This document shows positions 17,503 to 26,091 of a stretch of DNA of 64,000 nt, piece after piece. The stretch is from RFSX01 sp964591455. Its GTDB lineage: Bacteria; Bacteroidota; Bacteroidia; Chitinophagales; Saprospiraceae. The stretch lies in contig CAZQDZ010000026.1 in NCBI GenBank assembly GCA_964591455.1, positions 1 to 64,000 on the forward strand. Direction: 5' to 3'. The notes under the pieces were generated by a model. That model saw only the letters and a list, made by a program, of their open reading frames with translations, did not search any database and had not been told where the DNA came from. Every line of letters begins with the position of its first letter. Within the stretch, counting starts at the first letter, position 1. Made by a program: the position numbers and the translations under genes.

Positions 17503-19032
17503 TCATTTGTTTTGCACTATTAGGCTTTTGCCAGTCATATACTCTGATTTCGACACTCTCATCAAATCTAATATTGTGGGAGCTACATCTGCTAACTTCC
17601 CGTTACTTACACTAGATTCTATTCCACTGTCATTATCTATGACTATTATAGGTACCATGTTGGTGGTATGGGCTGTATGAGCCGTACCATCCTCATTTAT
17701 CATTATATCTGAGTTGCCATGGTCAGCAATGATTACAATATTATATTTCTTAAGAAGCGCTTTGGTCACCAAAACTTCCATACAACTATCTACAACTTCT
17801 ATTGCTTTTATAGCCGCAGACATACTTCCAGTATGCCCTACCATATCTGCATTAGCATAATTGAGAATAATTAAATCAGGCGCTTCCTGATATATTGCGT
17901 CTACAACCTTAGTCGTCACCTCATATGCACTCATTTCTGGTTGAAGATCATAGGTGGCTACTTTGGGAGAATTTATCACAATTCTCTTTTCTCCTTCTAC
18001 TACAGCTTCCCTACCTCCTGAGAAAAAGAAGGATACATGTGGATACTTCTCTGTTTCAGCGATTCGTAATTGGGTTAGACCGTTGTCTGAAACCACATCC
18101 CCCAAGGTCTGAGGAATATTTTCTTTATTAAAGATTACATGAATACCCTCAAACGCTGCATCATATTCTGTTAAAGTCACAAAATGACACTTGATAGGAA
18201 TAAGATTAGGCGCTTCTTGTCTCTGTGTCAGTACACTTGTTAGTTGGCGTGGTCTGTCTGTCCTAAAATTTGTAAAGAATACAATATCATCCTCTCTTAT
18301 AATTCCTGTATCATTACTGCCTAGCTTGATAGGTTCTATAAATTCGTCGCTCAACCCATTGTCATATTGTGATTGTATAGCTTCTAGTGGGTCATCACTC
18401 AGGGTGCCCTCACCTTGGACTATTAAGTTATAAGCTTTTGCAATCCGTTCCCACCGATTGTCTCTGTCCATGGCATAATACCGTCCTATGATGGTACTTA
18501 GACTTGCTGAGGTGCCTTTTATAGCTGTCAGTAATTTTTGCATGTATACTTTACCAGCGTTAGGGCCCGTATCTCTACCATCCATAAAGGCATGGATTTG
18601 GACTTCGATACCTTGTCTGGTCATTAACTCGCTAAAGGCTATAAGGTGATCTATATGAGAATGCACGCCGCCATCTGAAAGTAATCCCATCAGGTGCACA
18701 GGCTTATTTTTCGTCTTTGCTTGTTGCATCATCTCTATGACAGTAGGATTCTTTTCTATCTCCTTATCTTCTATCGCTTTATTTATTTTTGCCAGTGCTT
18801 GATAGACGATTCTTCCTGCACCTATATTTAGATGTCCTACCTCTGAATTACCCATCTGTCCTTCAGGCAGACCTACTTCCTCGCCAAATGTCACTAACTC
18901 GGCGTTTGGCCAAACGGCATACAATGAGTCTATATATGAGGTGTCGGCCTGTGATATTGCACTAACTTCAGCTCTTTTGCCGTGTCCCCACCCGTCCAAT
19001 ATGACGAGCATTGCTTTTCTGACTTCTTTCAA
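17503..19032 (-). CDS. gpmI: 2,3-bisphosphoglycerate-independent phosphoglycerate mutase
   Basis: The 509-residue cytosolic enzyme interconverts 3- and 2-phosphoglycerate in glycolysis. Signatures: LVILDGWGHG near the N-terminus, GQMGNSEVGHLNIGAGR with the catalytic Ser63, FMDGRDTGPNAG, and IVIIADHGNSD with HTAHTTNMVP near the C-terminus for the Mn-binding sites. Length is normal. The listed start is a TTG, which gives a typical N-terminus (MKEVRKAMLVILDG); the next in-frame ATG at 19011 would cut very close to the first strand. A -7 promoter element lies about 70 nt upstream. Confidence 0.96.
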   Translation of the reverse strand: MKEVRKAMLVILDGWGHGKRAEVSAISQADTSYIDSLYAVWPNAELVTFGEEVGLPEGQMGNSEVGHLNIGAGRIVYQALAKINKAIEDKEIEKNPTVIEMMQQAKTKNKPVHLMGLLSDGGVHSHIDHLIAFSELMTRQGIEVQIHAFMDGRDTGPNAGKVYMQKLLTAIKGTSASLSTIIGRYYAMDRDNRWERIAKAYNLIVQGEGTLSDDPLEAIQSQYDNGLSDEFIEPIKLGSNDTGIIREDDIVFFTNFRTDRPRQLTSVLTQRQEAPNLIPIKCHFVTLTEYDAAFEGIHVIFNKENIPQTLGDVVSDNGLTQLRIAETEKYPHVSFFFSGGREAVVEGEKRIVINSPKVATYDLQPEMSAYEVTTKVVDAIYQEAPDLIILNYANADMVGHTGSMSAAIKAIEVVDSCMEVLVTKALLKKYNIVIIADHGNSDIMINEDGTAHTAHTTNMVPIIVIDNDSGIESSVSNGKLADVAPTILDLMRVSKSEYMTGKSLIVQNK

Positions 19033-19103
19033 TTTATAAGATTTGTTTTGAGAGCATTAATTAAAGAAATTGGTTGAAAAGTGTCGCTATTATGTGCATA
19101 TTA

Positions 19104-19111
19104 CAAAAGTA
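19104..19111 (-). promoter_or_regulatory. -7 promoter element of gpmI
   Basis: It reads TACTTTTG on the minus strand, matching TAnnTTTG, and implies a leader of about 60-65 nt before the TTG start. Confidence 0.45.
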
Positions 19112-19215
19112 CATATATGATAGCACTATAAAATTTTAAGAGACTAAAAACAAACTTATCTCTAGCACAACTCGTTATTGCTATGCGAGAAGTTTTTTGT
19201 ACAAAAAGCTAAATA

Positions 19216-19602
19216 ATGAATCAGGTTACTAAGATATTGTCTCTACTTATAATGCTGTCAATCAGTCAATTAGGTACGTCTCAGATACGCATGGAAGCGT
19301 TCAAAGACAAGAATTTTTCCGAGATACAATCTATGTTACTATCCGATGTAACAATAAAAATTGATAGTGAAAAGAAGATTGAAGGAAATGAGCAGGCCAT
19401 GACGGCTATTAAGAAAACACTTAACAACTTCGCTCCTATTAAGATGGAAATGAGGCATAAAGGAGCTTCTGCCAAGAACGAGGACAACTATATGATTGCC
19501 AAGTTTTTCAATGCTCAAAATGAGACATTAAGAGTGTTTATACATTTAGAGAATACATCTGGAGGCAAGAAAATTTGTGATCTGAAAATCAGGCATTCAT
19601 AG
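19216..19602 (+). CDS. Exported DUF4783-like protein
   Basis: The 128-residue protein has a signal peptide (residues 1-22, ending GTSQ). A compact alpha+beta domain follows whose layout matches DUF4783, a Bacteroidota NTF2-like family: a helix with FKDKNFSEIQSMLL, the strand VTIKID, a helix with EQAMTAIKKTLNNF, and strands with GASAKNEDNYMIAKF and TLRVFIHLE. Its role is unknown. Its last 6 bp overlap the convergent TIGR02757 gene, so the two stop codons sit inside each other's coding sequence. Confidence 0.8.
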   Translation: MNQVTKILSLLIMLSISQLGTSQIRMEAFKDKNFSEIQSMLLSDVTIKIDSEKKIEGNEQAMTAIKKTLNNFAPIKMEMRHKGASAKNEDNYMIAKFFNAQNETLRVFIHLENTSGGKKICDLKIRHS

Positions 19603-20364
19603 CTCTCCTAATACGCCTACACCAAATAAAGCAAAGTCATACTTTACGGGATCGCTAGCATCTAATTGACTGAGATTTTGTGTTAGTTCTTCTACAGCTT
19701 GCCAGTCCCTTTGTTTTCTATTAATTAGTCCGAAATGTCTTGCTACCCGTTCTACATGTACATCCAAAGGAATCATAAGCTTAGACATACTGATGGACTT
19801 CCATAATCCAAAGTCTACTCCAGATTTATCTCTTCTCACCATCCATCTTAAAAACATATTGAGTCGCTTACAAGTGGATTTTCTGATAGGAGTAGCCACA
19901 TGTTTAGTGGTTCTTTTAGGTGCCTCAGGCAAATGAAAAAAAAGCTCATGAAATCCTTCTAGTGCTTTCTTCATCGTACTTCCCTGAGCAAAAATCGACT
20001 CTAAACTTTCATGTTTATTATAATACCATTGCAAGAACTCTAGGAAGTATAGCGTATCAGTATATTGAAAAGTGCGGTGCTTGAAGTTTTCGAATCTTTG
20101 CCTGTCCTTTTCCTTATGATTTACAATAAAATCATAAGGGGCATTGTCCATGAGTCCAAAGAGCTCCTTTGACTTATTTATAATAGTGATTCTCTGCCCC
20201 CAGGATAACATAGCTGTCCAGAATGCAGATATTTCTATATCTTGTTTGTGGGTATAGCTATGTGGTATGAGAATGGGGTCATTGGGTATGAAGTCTGGCA
20301 CATTTACTTCTCGGACTTTGGACTCCAGAAAATCTTTGAGTTCTTCCGAGTTAGACGGTTTCAT
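19597..20364 (-). CDS. TIGR02757/DUF2400 family protein
   Basis: The 255-residue cytosolic protein matches the TIGR02757 family, with FIPNDPILIPHSYTHKQDIEI near residue 24 (in two blocks), FWTAMLSWGQR, CKRLNMFLRWMVRRD near 165 and LMIPLDVHVERVARHFGL near 195. The family appears distantly related to helix-hairpin-helix DNA glycosylases, so a nucleic-acid role is possible but unproven. The gene starts 9 bp after the infB stop and is probably the last gene of the rimP-nusA-infB transcript. Confidence 0.88.
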   Translation of the reverse strand: MKPSNSEELKDFLESKVREVNVPDFIPNDPILIPHSYTHKQDIEISAFWTAMLSWGQRITIINKSKELFGLMDNAPYDFIVNHKEKDRQRFENFKHRTFQYTDTLYFLEFLQWYYNKHESLESIFAQGSTMKKALEGFHELFFHLPEAPKRTTKHVATPIRKSTCKRLNMFLRWMVRRDKSGVDFGLWKSISMSKLMIPLDVHVERVARHFGLINRKQRDWQAVEELTQNLSQLDASDPVKYDFALFGVGVLGEL

Positions 20365-20373
20365 ACAGGTGTA

Positions 20374-23136
20374 TTACTCCAGTGTACGCTTAGTTTCTAT
20401 GATTTCGTAGGCTTCTATGACATCACCGACTTTAATATCGTTGTAGTTCTTAACGGATAATCCGCACTCCATTCCCGACTTGACTTCTTTGACATCATCT
20501 TTGTATCTCTTCAGGGACTTAAGTTCTCCTTTGACACCTTCTTTAGTAGGATATATAACTATACCATCTCTGACTAATCTAATCTTAGAATCACGGACAA
20601 CTTTTCCTTCAGTTACGAAACATCCGGCGATGGTACCTATCTTACTAATCTTATAAATCTCCTTCACTTCTATGTTACCCATAACCTTTTCTTCCTTGAT
20701 GGTATCAAGCATGCCTTCGATGGCTTTCTTGATCTCATCTATTACCTCATAGATAATTGAATAAGTCTTGACTTGGACGCCTTCTTTTTCTGCGAGATTT
20801 CTTGCACCACTAGATGGTCTTACTTGGAATCCAATAATAATGGCATCGGAAGCAGAAGCTAGGAGTACATCAGATTCTGCAATCTGTCCTACTGCTTTAT
20901 GTATTACATTAACTTGGACGGTCTCCTGAGTAAGCTTAATTAGTGAGTCAGACAAGGCTTCTATAGACCCATCCACATCCCCCTTAACAATAAGGTTCAA
21001 TTCCTTAAATGTGCCTAAGGCCAATCTTCTTCCTATCTCATCTAAGCTAATACGTTTGCTGGCTCTGTTTGTTTGCTCTCTTTGGATTTGTGATCTCTTA
21101 CTTGCAAGTGCTTTAGCATCCTGCTCCTTATCCATCACTTTAAACTTCTCACCTGCTTGAGGTGCTCCATCTAGACCAAGTATAGCCACTGGGACAGTAG
21201 GGCCTGCTTCCTTTATTTTCTTACCCTGATCATTAAACATTGCTTTCACCTTACCCGCATAAGCACCAGCAACCATAGAATCTCCTATTCTCAATGTGCC
21301 TGCTTGGACGAGTAGTTTAGTGACATATCCACGTCCTTTATCCAATGACGCCTCTACCACAGTTCCTATGGCATTCTTATCCGGATTGGCTTTAAGCTCT
21401 AAGAGTTCAGCTTCTAACAATATTTTCTCCAACAATACATCTATGTTGGTCCCTGCTTTAGCTGAGATATCCTGAGACTGATACTTACCTCCCCACTCTT
21501 CTACGAGGATATTCATTTCAGAAAGACCTTGCTTTATTCTGGTAGGGTCAGCGCCGTCCTTATCTATCTTATTTATGGCAAAGACAATGGGTACTCCAGC
21601 TGCCTGAGCATGTGATATAGCCTCTTTTGTTTGAGGCATAATACGATCGTCTGCTGCGACAATCACGACGACAATATCAGTGACTTTCGCTCCTCTGGCT
21701 CTCATCGCAGTAAAGGCTTCGTGACCTGGTGTATCTAGAAATGTAATCTTCTGGTCTCCGACTGGCACTGAATAAGCCCCTACGTGCTGGGTGATACCTC
21801 CTGCCTCACCGCTCGCTACATTGGCTTCTCTTATATAATCCAGTAATGAAGTTTTACCGTGGTCGACATGACCCATCACAGTAACGATTGGTGCTCGCGG
21901 AACCAAATCTTTTGGATCATCTTCCTCTTCTACTTCTACATCTTCTTCTTGCTCTTCTACACCTATAAATTCTACTTCATGACCGAATTCACCAGCTACT
22001 AATTCTATAATCTCAGCATCCATCCTTTGGTTGATAGATATAATAACGCCGACATTCATACACTTCATGATTACATCAGCCACACTCACATCCATTAGAG
22101 ATGCTAATTCTGATGCTGAAATAAATTCAGTCACCTTAAGCTTTGTATCCACCTTAGCCAGCTCTTGTGCTTCTTGCTTCTCTCTCTTATCAGCACGATT
22201 ATCACGTCTGATTTTCTGTCTGGTTTTCTTTCCACCACCACCAGAAATTCTGGCCATGGTTGCTTTGATTTTTTCTTCTATCTCTTTTTTAGAGACTGTT
22301 TTAATCTCATCCTGTTTTCTAGTACCGCCTTTGTTTCCTCTATTATCACGGTTTCTTTTTAGAAAAGATTGGGCAGTAACTTTTTTACGAGTACGTTTTC
22401 TTTTGTTTTGCCCTTGTTTGTTTTGTCCTTGCTTGTTTTTCCCTTGTTGATTCTGGCCCTTATTAGGCTTACCAGTTGCAGCCTTGTCATCCTTTTTCTT
22501 CTCTGGCTTATCAAACTTGGCTATATCTATCTTTCCCTGAATCTTTAGGCCCTGAAGCTGAGGCGTTTCTGCCCTAACCATCTCTTGCTCTACAGGAGCA
22601 GGTTTCGCTTCCTTTTCTTTTACTATAGCCGGTGCTTTTTGTGCAGGTTCTACATCAGGCACCCTTTCTGTAGTTTCTTTCTTTTTCTTTGGTTTAGGCT
22701 TTGGCTTGGTGGCTTCTAAGTCTATTTTACCGACCACCTTGAGTTCTTTCTTCTCTACTTTGGCTCTAATTACTTCTTCTTTTACTTCTTCTACCTTAGG
22801 CTCCTCAGGTTTTACCACCAGTTCAGGCACTTCTTCTGGCTTAGGTGCAGGCTTTTCTTCTTCTTTAGAAACAGGAGCCGGAGCTGCCGGCGCAGGAGGA
22901 GGCGCTGCGGGGGCTGGTGCTTTCTCTTCTTGTCGAGTACCGATAATTAATTGGTCTGCTTTTTCTTTGACAGCCATTGAGGTTGAGAACTCCTTGAGGA
23001 GTGCATCATACATATCATCAGATACCTTTGAGGTAGGTTTATTTTCTATTTCAAACCCATTCTCATTCAGATAATCTACAATCGTAGACGTTCCGACATT
23101 CAGTTCTTTAGCAATTTTAATTAGGCGTTTTGCCAT
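20374..23136 (-). CDS. infB: Translation initiation factor IF-2
   Basis: The 920-residue GTPase brings initiator tRNA to the 30S subunit. An IF2 N-terminal helical domain (residues 1-50) is followed by a long Pro/Ala/Lys/Glu-rich linker, then a Gly/Asn/Gln-rich stretch (about 225-250, repeats of KQGQN) and a basic segment. The second IF2N domain is near residue 335. The G domain begins near 420 with GHVDHGKTSLLD, DTPGHEAF and NKIDK, and the beta-barrel and C-terminal fMet-tRNA domains follow. It is third in the rimP-nusA-infB operon, 39 bp after nusA. Confidence 0.98.
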   Translation of the reverse strand: MAKRLIKIAKELNVGTSTIVDYLNENGFEIENKPTSKVSDDMYDALLKEFSTSMAVKEKADQLIIGTRQEEKAPAPAAPPPAPAAPAPVSKEEEKPAPKPEEVPELVVKPEEPKVEEVKEEVIRAKVEKKELKVVGKIDLEATKPKPKPKKKKETTERVPDVEPAQKAPAIVKEKEAKPAPVEQEMVRAETPQLQGLKIQGKIDIAKFDKPEKKKDDKAATGKPNKGQNQQGKNKQGQNKQGQNKRKRTRKKVTAQSFLKRNRDNRGNKGGTRKQDEIKTVSKKEIEEKIKATMARISGGGGKKTRQKIRRDNRADKREKQEAQELAKVDTKLKVTEFISASELASLMDVSVADVIMKCMNVGVIISINQRMDAEIIELVAGEFGHEVEFIGVEEQEEDVEVEEEDDPKDLVPRAPIVTVMGHVDHGKTSLLDYIREANVASGEAGGITQHVGAYSVPVGDQKITFLDTPGHEAFTAMRARGAKVTDIVVVIVAADDRIMPQTKEAISHAQAAGVPIVFAINKIDKDGADPTRIKQGLSEMNILVEEWGGKYQSQDISAKAGTNIDVLLEKILLEAELLELKANPDKNAIGTVVEASLDKGRGYVTKLLVQAGTLRIGDSMVAGAYAGKVKAMFNDQGKKIKEAGPTVPVAILGLDGAPQAGEKFKVMDKEQDAKALASKRSQIQREQTNRASKRISLDEIGRRLALGTFKELNLIVKGDVDGSIEALSDSLIKLTQETVQVNVIHKAVGQIAESDVLLASASDAIIIGFQVRPSSGARNLAEKEGVQVKTYSIIYEVIDEIKKAIEGMLDTIKEEKVMGNIEVKEIYKISKIGTIAGCFVTEGKVVRDSKIRLVRDGIVIYPTKEGVKGELKSLKRYKDDVKEVKSGMECGLSVKNYNDIKVGDVIEAYEIIETKRTLE

Positions 23137-23175
23137 TTATATAGTGCGCTGTTTGTTTCTATTTGTGAAGGTGGT

Positions 23176-24414
23176 CTAATCTTTAGCGAATTCTGCCTCT
23201 AAGACTTTCAGCACTGAGCCTATTGTCTCCTCTTCTAAATCAGTTCTCCTGAGCAATTCATCCTTACTAAGATCTAGTACACTTCTGGCTGTATCGCATC
23301 CAATGGCCTTAAGTGCATCTATGACCCATTCTTCTATCTCATCTGTAAATTCATCTAAATCTACATCTTCCATACTCACATCATCATCTTCTCTATATAC
23401 ATCTATCTCATATCCTGTCAATTTAGAGGCCAGCTTAATATTAGATCCTCCTTTACCTATAGCCAGTGAAACCTGATCTGGCTTGAGGAATACGGCCGCA
23501 GTACCTTTCTCTGTATCTATATCTATATTAGATACTTTTGCTGGTGTCAGTGATCTCTGTATGAAAAGAGAAACATTCGTCGTATAATTTACGATGTCAA
23601 TATTCTCATTTTTCAGCTCTCTCACTATACCATGGATACGAGATCCTTTCATTCCTACACAAGCCCCTACTGGATCTATCCTGTCATCATAAGATTCTAC
23701 TGCTACTTTAGCTCTTTCGCCTGGTATCCTTACAATTTTCTTGACAGTAATCAGTCCATCTTCAATCTCTGGCACTTCTTGCTCCATGAGCTTTTCTAAG
23801 AATCGACTATCAGTACGTGACATAATCACTACTGGGTTATTATTCTTCATATCCACCCTTCTAATCACCCCTTTCACCATATCACCTTTTCTGAGAAAAT
23901 CACCTCTAATCATCTCATTTCTCGGCATAATCAATTCGCTACCTGTAGCATCATCTAGGATAAGAAACTCTCGCTTGAGCACTTGTGCTACTTCACCTAA
24001 GACAATATCTCCAATCCTGTCAGAATACCTTTTGAAAATCTCATCTTTCTCTAACTCCATAATTCTGGAGATTAAAGTCTGACGAGCTGCCAAAATAGCT
24101 CTTCTTCCAAAATCTTCTAGACCAAGCTGCTCATAACACTCATCACCAACTTCATAATCATCATCTATTGACAATGCCTCAGAACTGGATATCTGACTCA
24201 TCTCATCAGTAACCTCACCATCTGAGACTACTTCTCTTACCCTCCACATCTCTAGGTCACCATTCTGGTCATTAACAATAACATCGAAGTTATCGTCTGA
24301 TCCATATTTCTTCTTGATAAGCGTTCTGAAGACATCCTCAAGGACTCTTACCATTGTGGGCCGATCTATATTCTTGCCCGCTTTAAATTCCGAAAACGAT
24401 TCAACAAGATTCAT
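23176..24414 (-). CDS. nusA: Transcription termination/antitermination factor NusA
   Basis: The 412-residue protein has the RNA-polymerase-binding N-terminal domain (about 1-125), an S1 domain (GDIVLGEVAQVLKREF near 130), and two KH domains (DPVGACVGMKGSRIHGIV near 225; VSLAIGKGGSNIKLASKL near 295). A short acidic helix-hairpin-helix tail of about 75 residues ends it; the long E. coli-type double acidic repeat is absent, as usual outside proteobacteria. It is second in the operon, 72 bp after rimP. NusA may act on the leader hairpin upstream of rimP. Confidence 0.97.
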   Translation of the reverse strand: MNLVESFSEFKAGKNIDRPTMVRVLEDVFRTLIKKKYGSDDNFDVIVNDQNGDLEMWRVREVVSDGEVTDEMSQISSSEALSIDDDYEVGDECYEQLGLEDFGRRAILAARQTLISRIMELEKDEIFKRYSDRIGDIVLGEVAQVLKREFLILDDATGSELIMPRNEMIRGDFLRKGDMVKGVIRRVDMKNNNPVVIMSRTDSRFLEKLMEQEVPEIEDGLITVKKIVRIPGERAKVAVESYDDRIDPVGACVGMKGSRIHGIVRELKNENIDIVNYTTNVSLFIQRSLTPAKVSNIDIDTEKGTAAVFLKPDQVSLAIGKGGSNIKLASKLTGYEIDVYREDDDVSMEDVDLDEFTDEIEEWVIDALKAIGCDTARSVLDLSKDELLRRTDLEEETIGSVLKVLEAEFAKD

Positions 24415-24486
24415 CGTAAATCTTCTTTTTCATCTGTTAAAGAATTTCATTATGTGAAAATCAAATAATCTCTTTTAGACTATTTG

Positions 24487-24966
24487 TTATTTTTTCTTTT
24501 TGCTTTTTTTAAACGACACCAGCACAGTAGCAGATTTGACATCTTCAAATAAGACGTTTATCGTCTTGAACATCCCCTTCTTGGCACCTTGCACTTTCAA
24601 CTCTAGCTTTTCTTCAGTTACAGAGAGCAGTGTCCCTTCCATTATGCTATCATCAGCAAGTATTAATTTGAGCTTTCGACCCACATTTCTAGGATACTGC
24701 CGATATAGATGTAATGGACTATCCACACCCGGTGAAGAAACTTCTAATGTGTATTCTTCTCCTAAGACAAGACTTTCATCCAAATACGCTTCTATTCCTC
24801 TGCTCAGTTTTTGGCATTGCCAAAACTTAATCCCTTCATCTGTATCTGCGAAAATCTCTACTTTTTTGTCTTTAATTATGATGTCAAGAATAAAGCCATC
24901 TGTCCATGATTCGGATTCAAATACTTTATCTGCTGCTTGCAGGATACTATCTTTTATATGCTGCAT
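24487..24966 (-). CDS. rimP: Ribosome maturation factor RimP
   Basis: The 159-residue protein matches RimP, needed for 30S subunit maturation. It has the N-terminal alpha/beta domain with EVSSPGVDSPL near residue 85 and a C-terminal Sm-like barrel (RKLKLILADDSIMEGTLLSV). It ends in a Lys-rich tail (KKSKKKK). It leads the rimP-nusA-infB operon. An unusual hairpin with a U-tract lies in its leader. Confidence 0.95.
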   Translation of the reverse strand: MQHIKDSILQAADKVFESESWTDGFILDIIIKDKKVEIFADTDEGIKFWQCQKLSRGIEAYLDESLVLGEEYTLEVSSPGVDSPLHLYRQYPRNVGRKLKLILADDSIMEGTLLSVTEEKLELKVQGAKKGMFKTINVLFEDVKSATVLVSFKKSKKKK

Positions 24967-24997
24967 ATTTCAACCTCTTTTGGCCTACAATCGTATA

Positions 24998-25028
24998 GAA
25001 AATAAAAAGAGGGAACATCTGCTCCCTC
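24998..25028 (-). promoter_or_regulatory. Terminator-like hairpin in the rimP leader (candidate attenuator)
   Basis: On the minus strand GAGGGA (25028-25023) pairs with TCCCTC (25014-25009) around an 8-nt loop. TTTTTATTTTC follows. The hairpin lies between the predicted promoter and rimP, roughly 15 nt after the expected transcript start and 30-40 nt before the ATG. Such placement suggests premature termination control of the operon. Confidence 0.55.
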
Positions 25029-25048
25029 GTACGTTTCCTTTTCTGCTG

Positions 25049-25056
25049 CAAATATA
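25049..25056 (-). promoter_or_regulatory. -7 promoter element of the rimP-nusA-infB operon
   Basis: It reads TATATTTG on the minus strand, with a TTG 15 nt upstream. The transcript would start near 25042-25045, leaving a leader of about 75 nt containing the hairpin. Confidence 0.6.
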
Positions 25057-25169
25057 GACTTTTTTATAATTCAAGTGTAATATATCTGCGATTCTCCATT
25101 GAGGGACTGAAAATACCTACCCTATTCGAAGTATTGCATCATAACAGAGGCAATAGAGAACTGAGACTA

Positions 25170-25177
25170 TATCTTTG
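25170..25177 (+). promoter_or_regulatory. -7 promoter element of the purine nucleoside phosphorylase gene, leaderless arrangement
   Basis: TATCTTTG ends exactly 4 nt before the ATG at 25182. The expected transcript start coincides with the start codon. This supports starting the gene there, since a TTG-initiated frame from 25134 would begin upstream of the promoter. Confidence 0.6.
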
Positions 25178-25181
25178 TAAA

Positions 25182-26009
25182 ATGGAATTATATATGCGAG
25201 CACGAGAAGCGGCTCATTTTATAAAGGATTACTTCCAACTGGACGATGAACACTTGCCCACAGTAGGCTTAGTAACTGGATCTGGTGCAGACAGTCTTGG
25301 TGGTCATTTTGATATCGTAAGTCAAGTTTCCTATTCTGAGATTCCACATATGCCTGTGCCCACCTTCCACCTTGGCCAGCTCCTTCTGGCAAAAAACAAA
25401 AGTGGTACACCCATTATCATTTGCCTTGGAAGACTGCATTATTATGAAGGATACTCGGCGCTTGACGTCACCTTTCCTATCAGAATACTTCAACTTCTAG
25501 GCATCAAAAAGCTATATATGAGTAATGCCTCTGGAGGTCTCCATCCTGAGTATAAAGCAGGCGATGTCGTACTTGTTAAGGATCATATCAATATGCTGCC
25601 AGACAATCCACTAAGAGGAGCTAATGATGAGAAACTAGGTCTAAGATTTCCAGATATGCTCGATGCTTACAACTCACAAATGAGAACAGACATCAAGTCT
25701 TACTGGCAAACTGCCTTTAATGAAAAACTACATGAAGGTGTCTATGCTTGTTTCCAAGGACCAAGTCTCGAGACCTGTGCTGAGTATGATTTTCTGTATC
25801 GCAGTGGCGCCAACCTAGTCGGTATGTCAACGGTGCCAGAGGTCATAGTGGCTAGACATGCTCGTATAGACGTTGCTGTCTTTTCTATTGTAACAAATGA
25901 ATGCTACCCTATAGATAAAATCACTACAACCACCGTGGAGGATGTTTTAAAAGTGGCGCAGGGTGCGACACCTAAGATTATGAAATGCATCTCGCAAATG
26001 ATGGGTTGA
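25182..26009 (+). CDS. Purine nucleoside phosphorylase
   Basis: The 275-residue cytosolic enzyme cleaves purine nucleosides with phosphate in the salvage pathway. It matches the trimeric PNP/MTAP family: VGLVTGSGADSL for phosphate binding, IICLGRLHYYEGY near residue 90, YMSNASGGLHPEYKAGD near 120, and VGMSTVPEVIVARH with TNECY for the base-binding site near 210-235. The ATG at 25182 is preferred over an upstream TTG because it aligns with family N-termini and follows a promoter by 4 nt. A bidirectional terminator ends it. Confidence 0.93.
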   Translation: MELYMRAREAAHFIKDYFQLDDEHLPTVGLVTGSGADSLGGHFDIVSQVSYSEIPHMPVPTFHLGQLLLAKNKSGTPIIICLGRLHYYEGYSALDVTFPIRILQLLGIKKLYMSNASGGLHPEYKAGDVVLVKDHINMLPDNPLRGANDEKLGLRFPDMLDAYNSQMRTDIKSYWQTAFNEKLHEGVYACFQGPSLETCAEYDFLYRSGANLVGMSTVPEVIVARHARIDVAVFSIVTNECYPIDKITTTTVEDVLKVAQGATPKIMKCISQMMG

Positions 26010-26034
26010 AAGACTTATAGCCCTCTACCTAAAA

Positions 26035-26075
26035 AGAAAAGCTGACCCAAATTAATGAGCCAGCTTTTCTAATTA
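26035..26075. terminator. Bidirectional terminator between the phosphorylase and C10 protease genes
   Basis: AGAAAAGCTG (26035-26044) pairs perfectly with CAGCTTTTCT (26061-26070) over a 16-nt loop. A-rich and T-rich flanks serve both converging genes. Confidence 0.75.
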
Positions 26076-26091
26076 TATATTATATATCTTA

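Noticed and set aside
22031..22450. Plus-strand ORF inside infB
   Set aside because: It is an antisense frame opposite the low-complexity Lys/Gln/Asn linker of IF-2, with no independent signal.
25134..26009. TTG-initiated longer purine nucleoside phosphorylase
   Set aside because: The extra 16 residues have no family match, and a TAnnTTTG element lies downstream of that TTG, 4 nt before the ATG at 25182.
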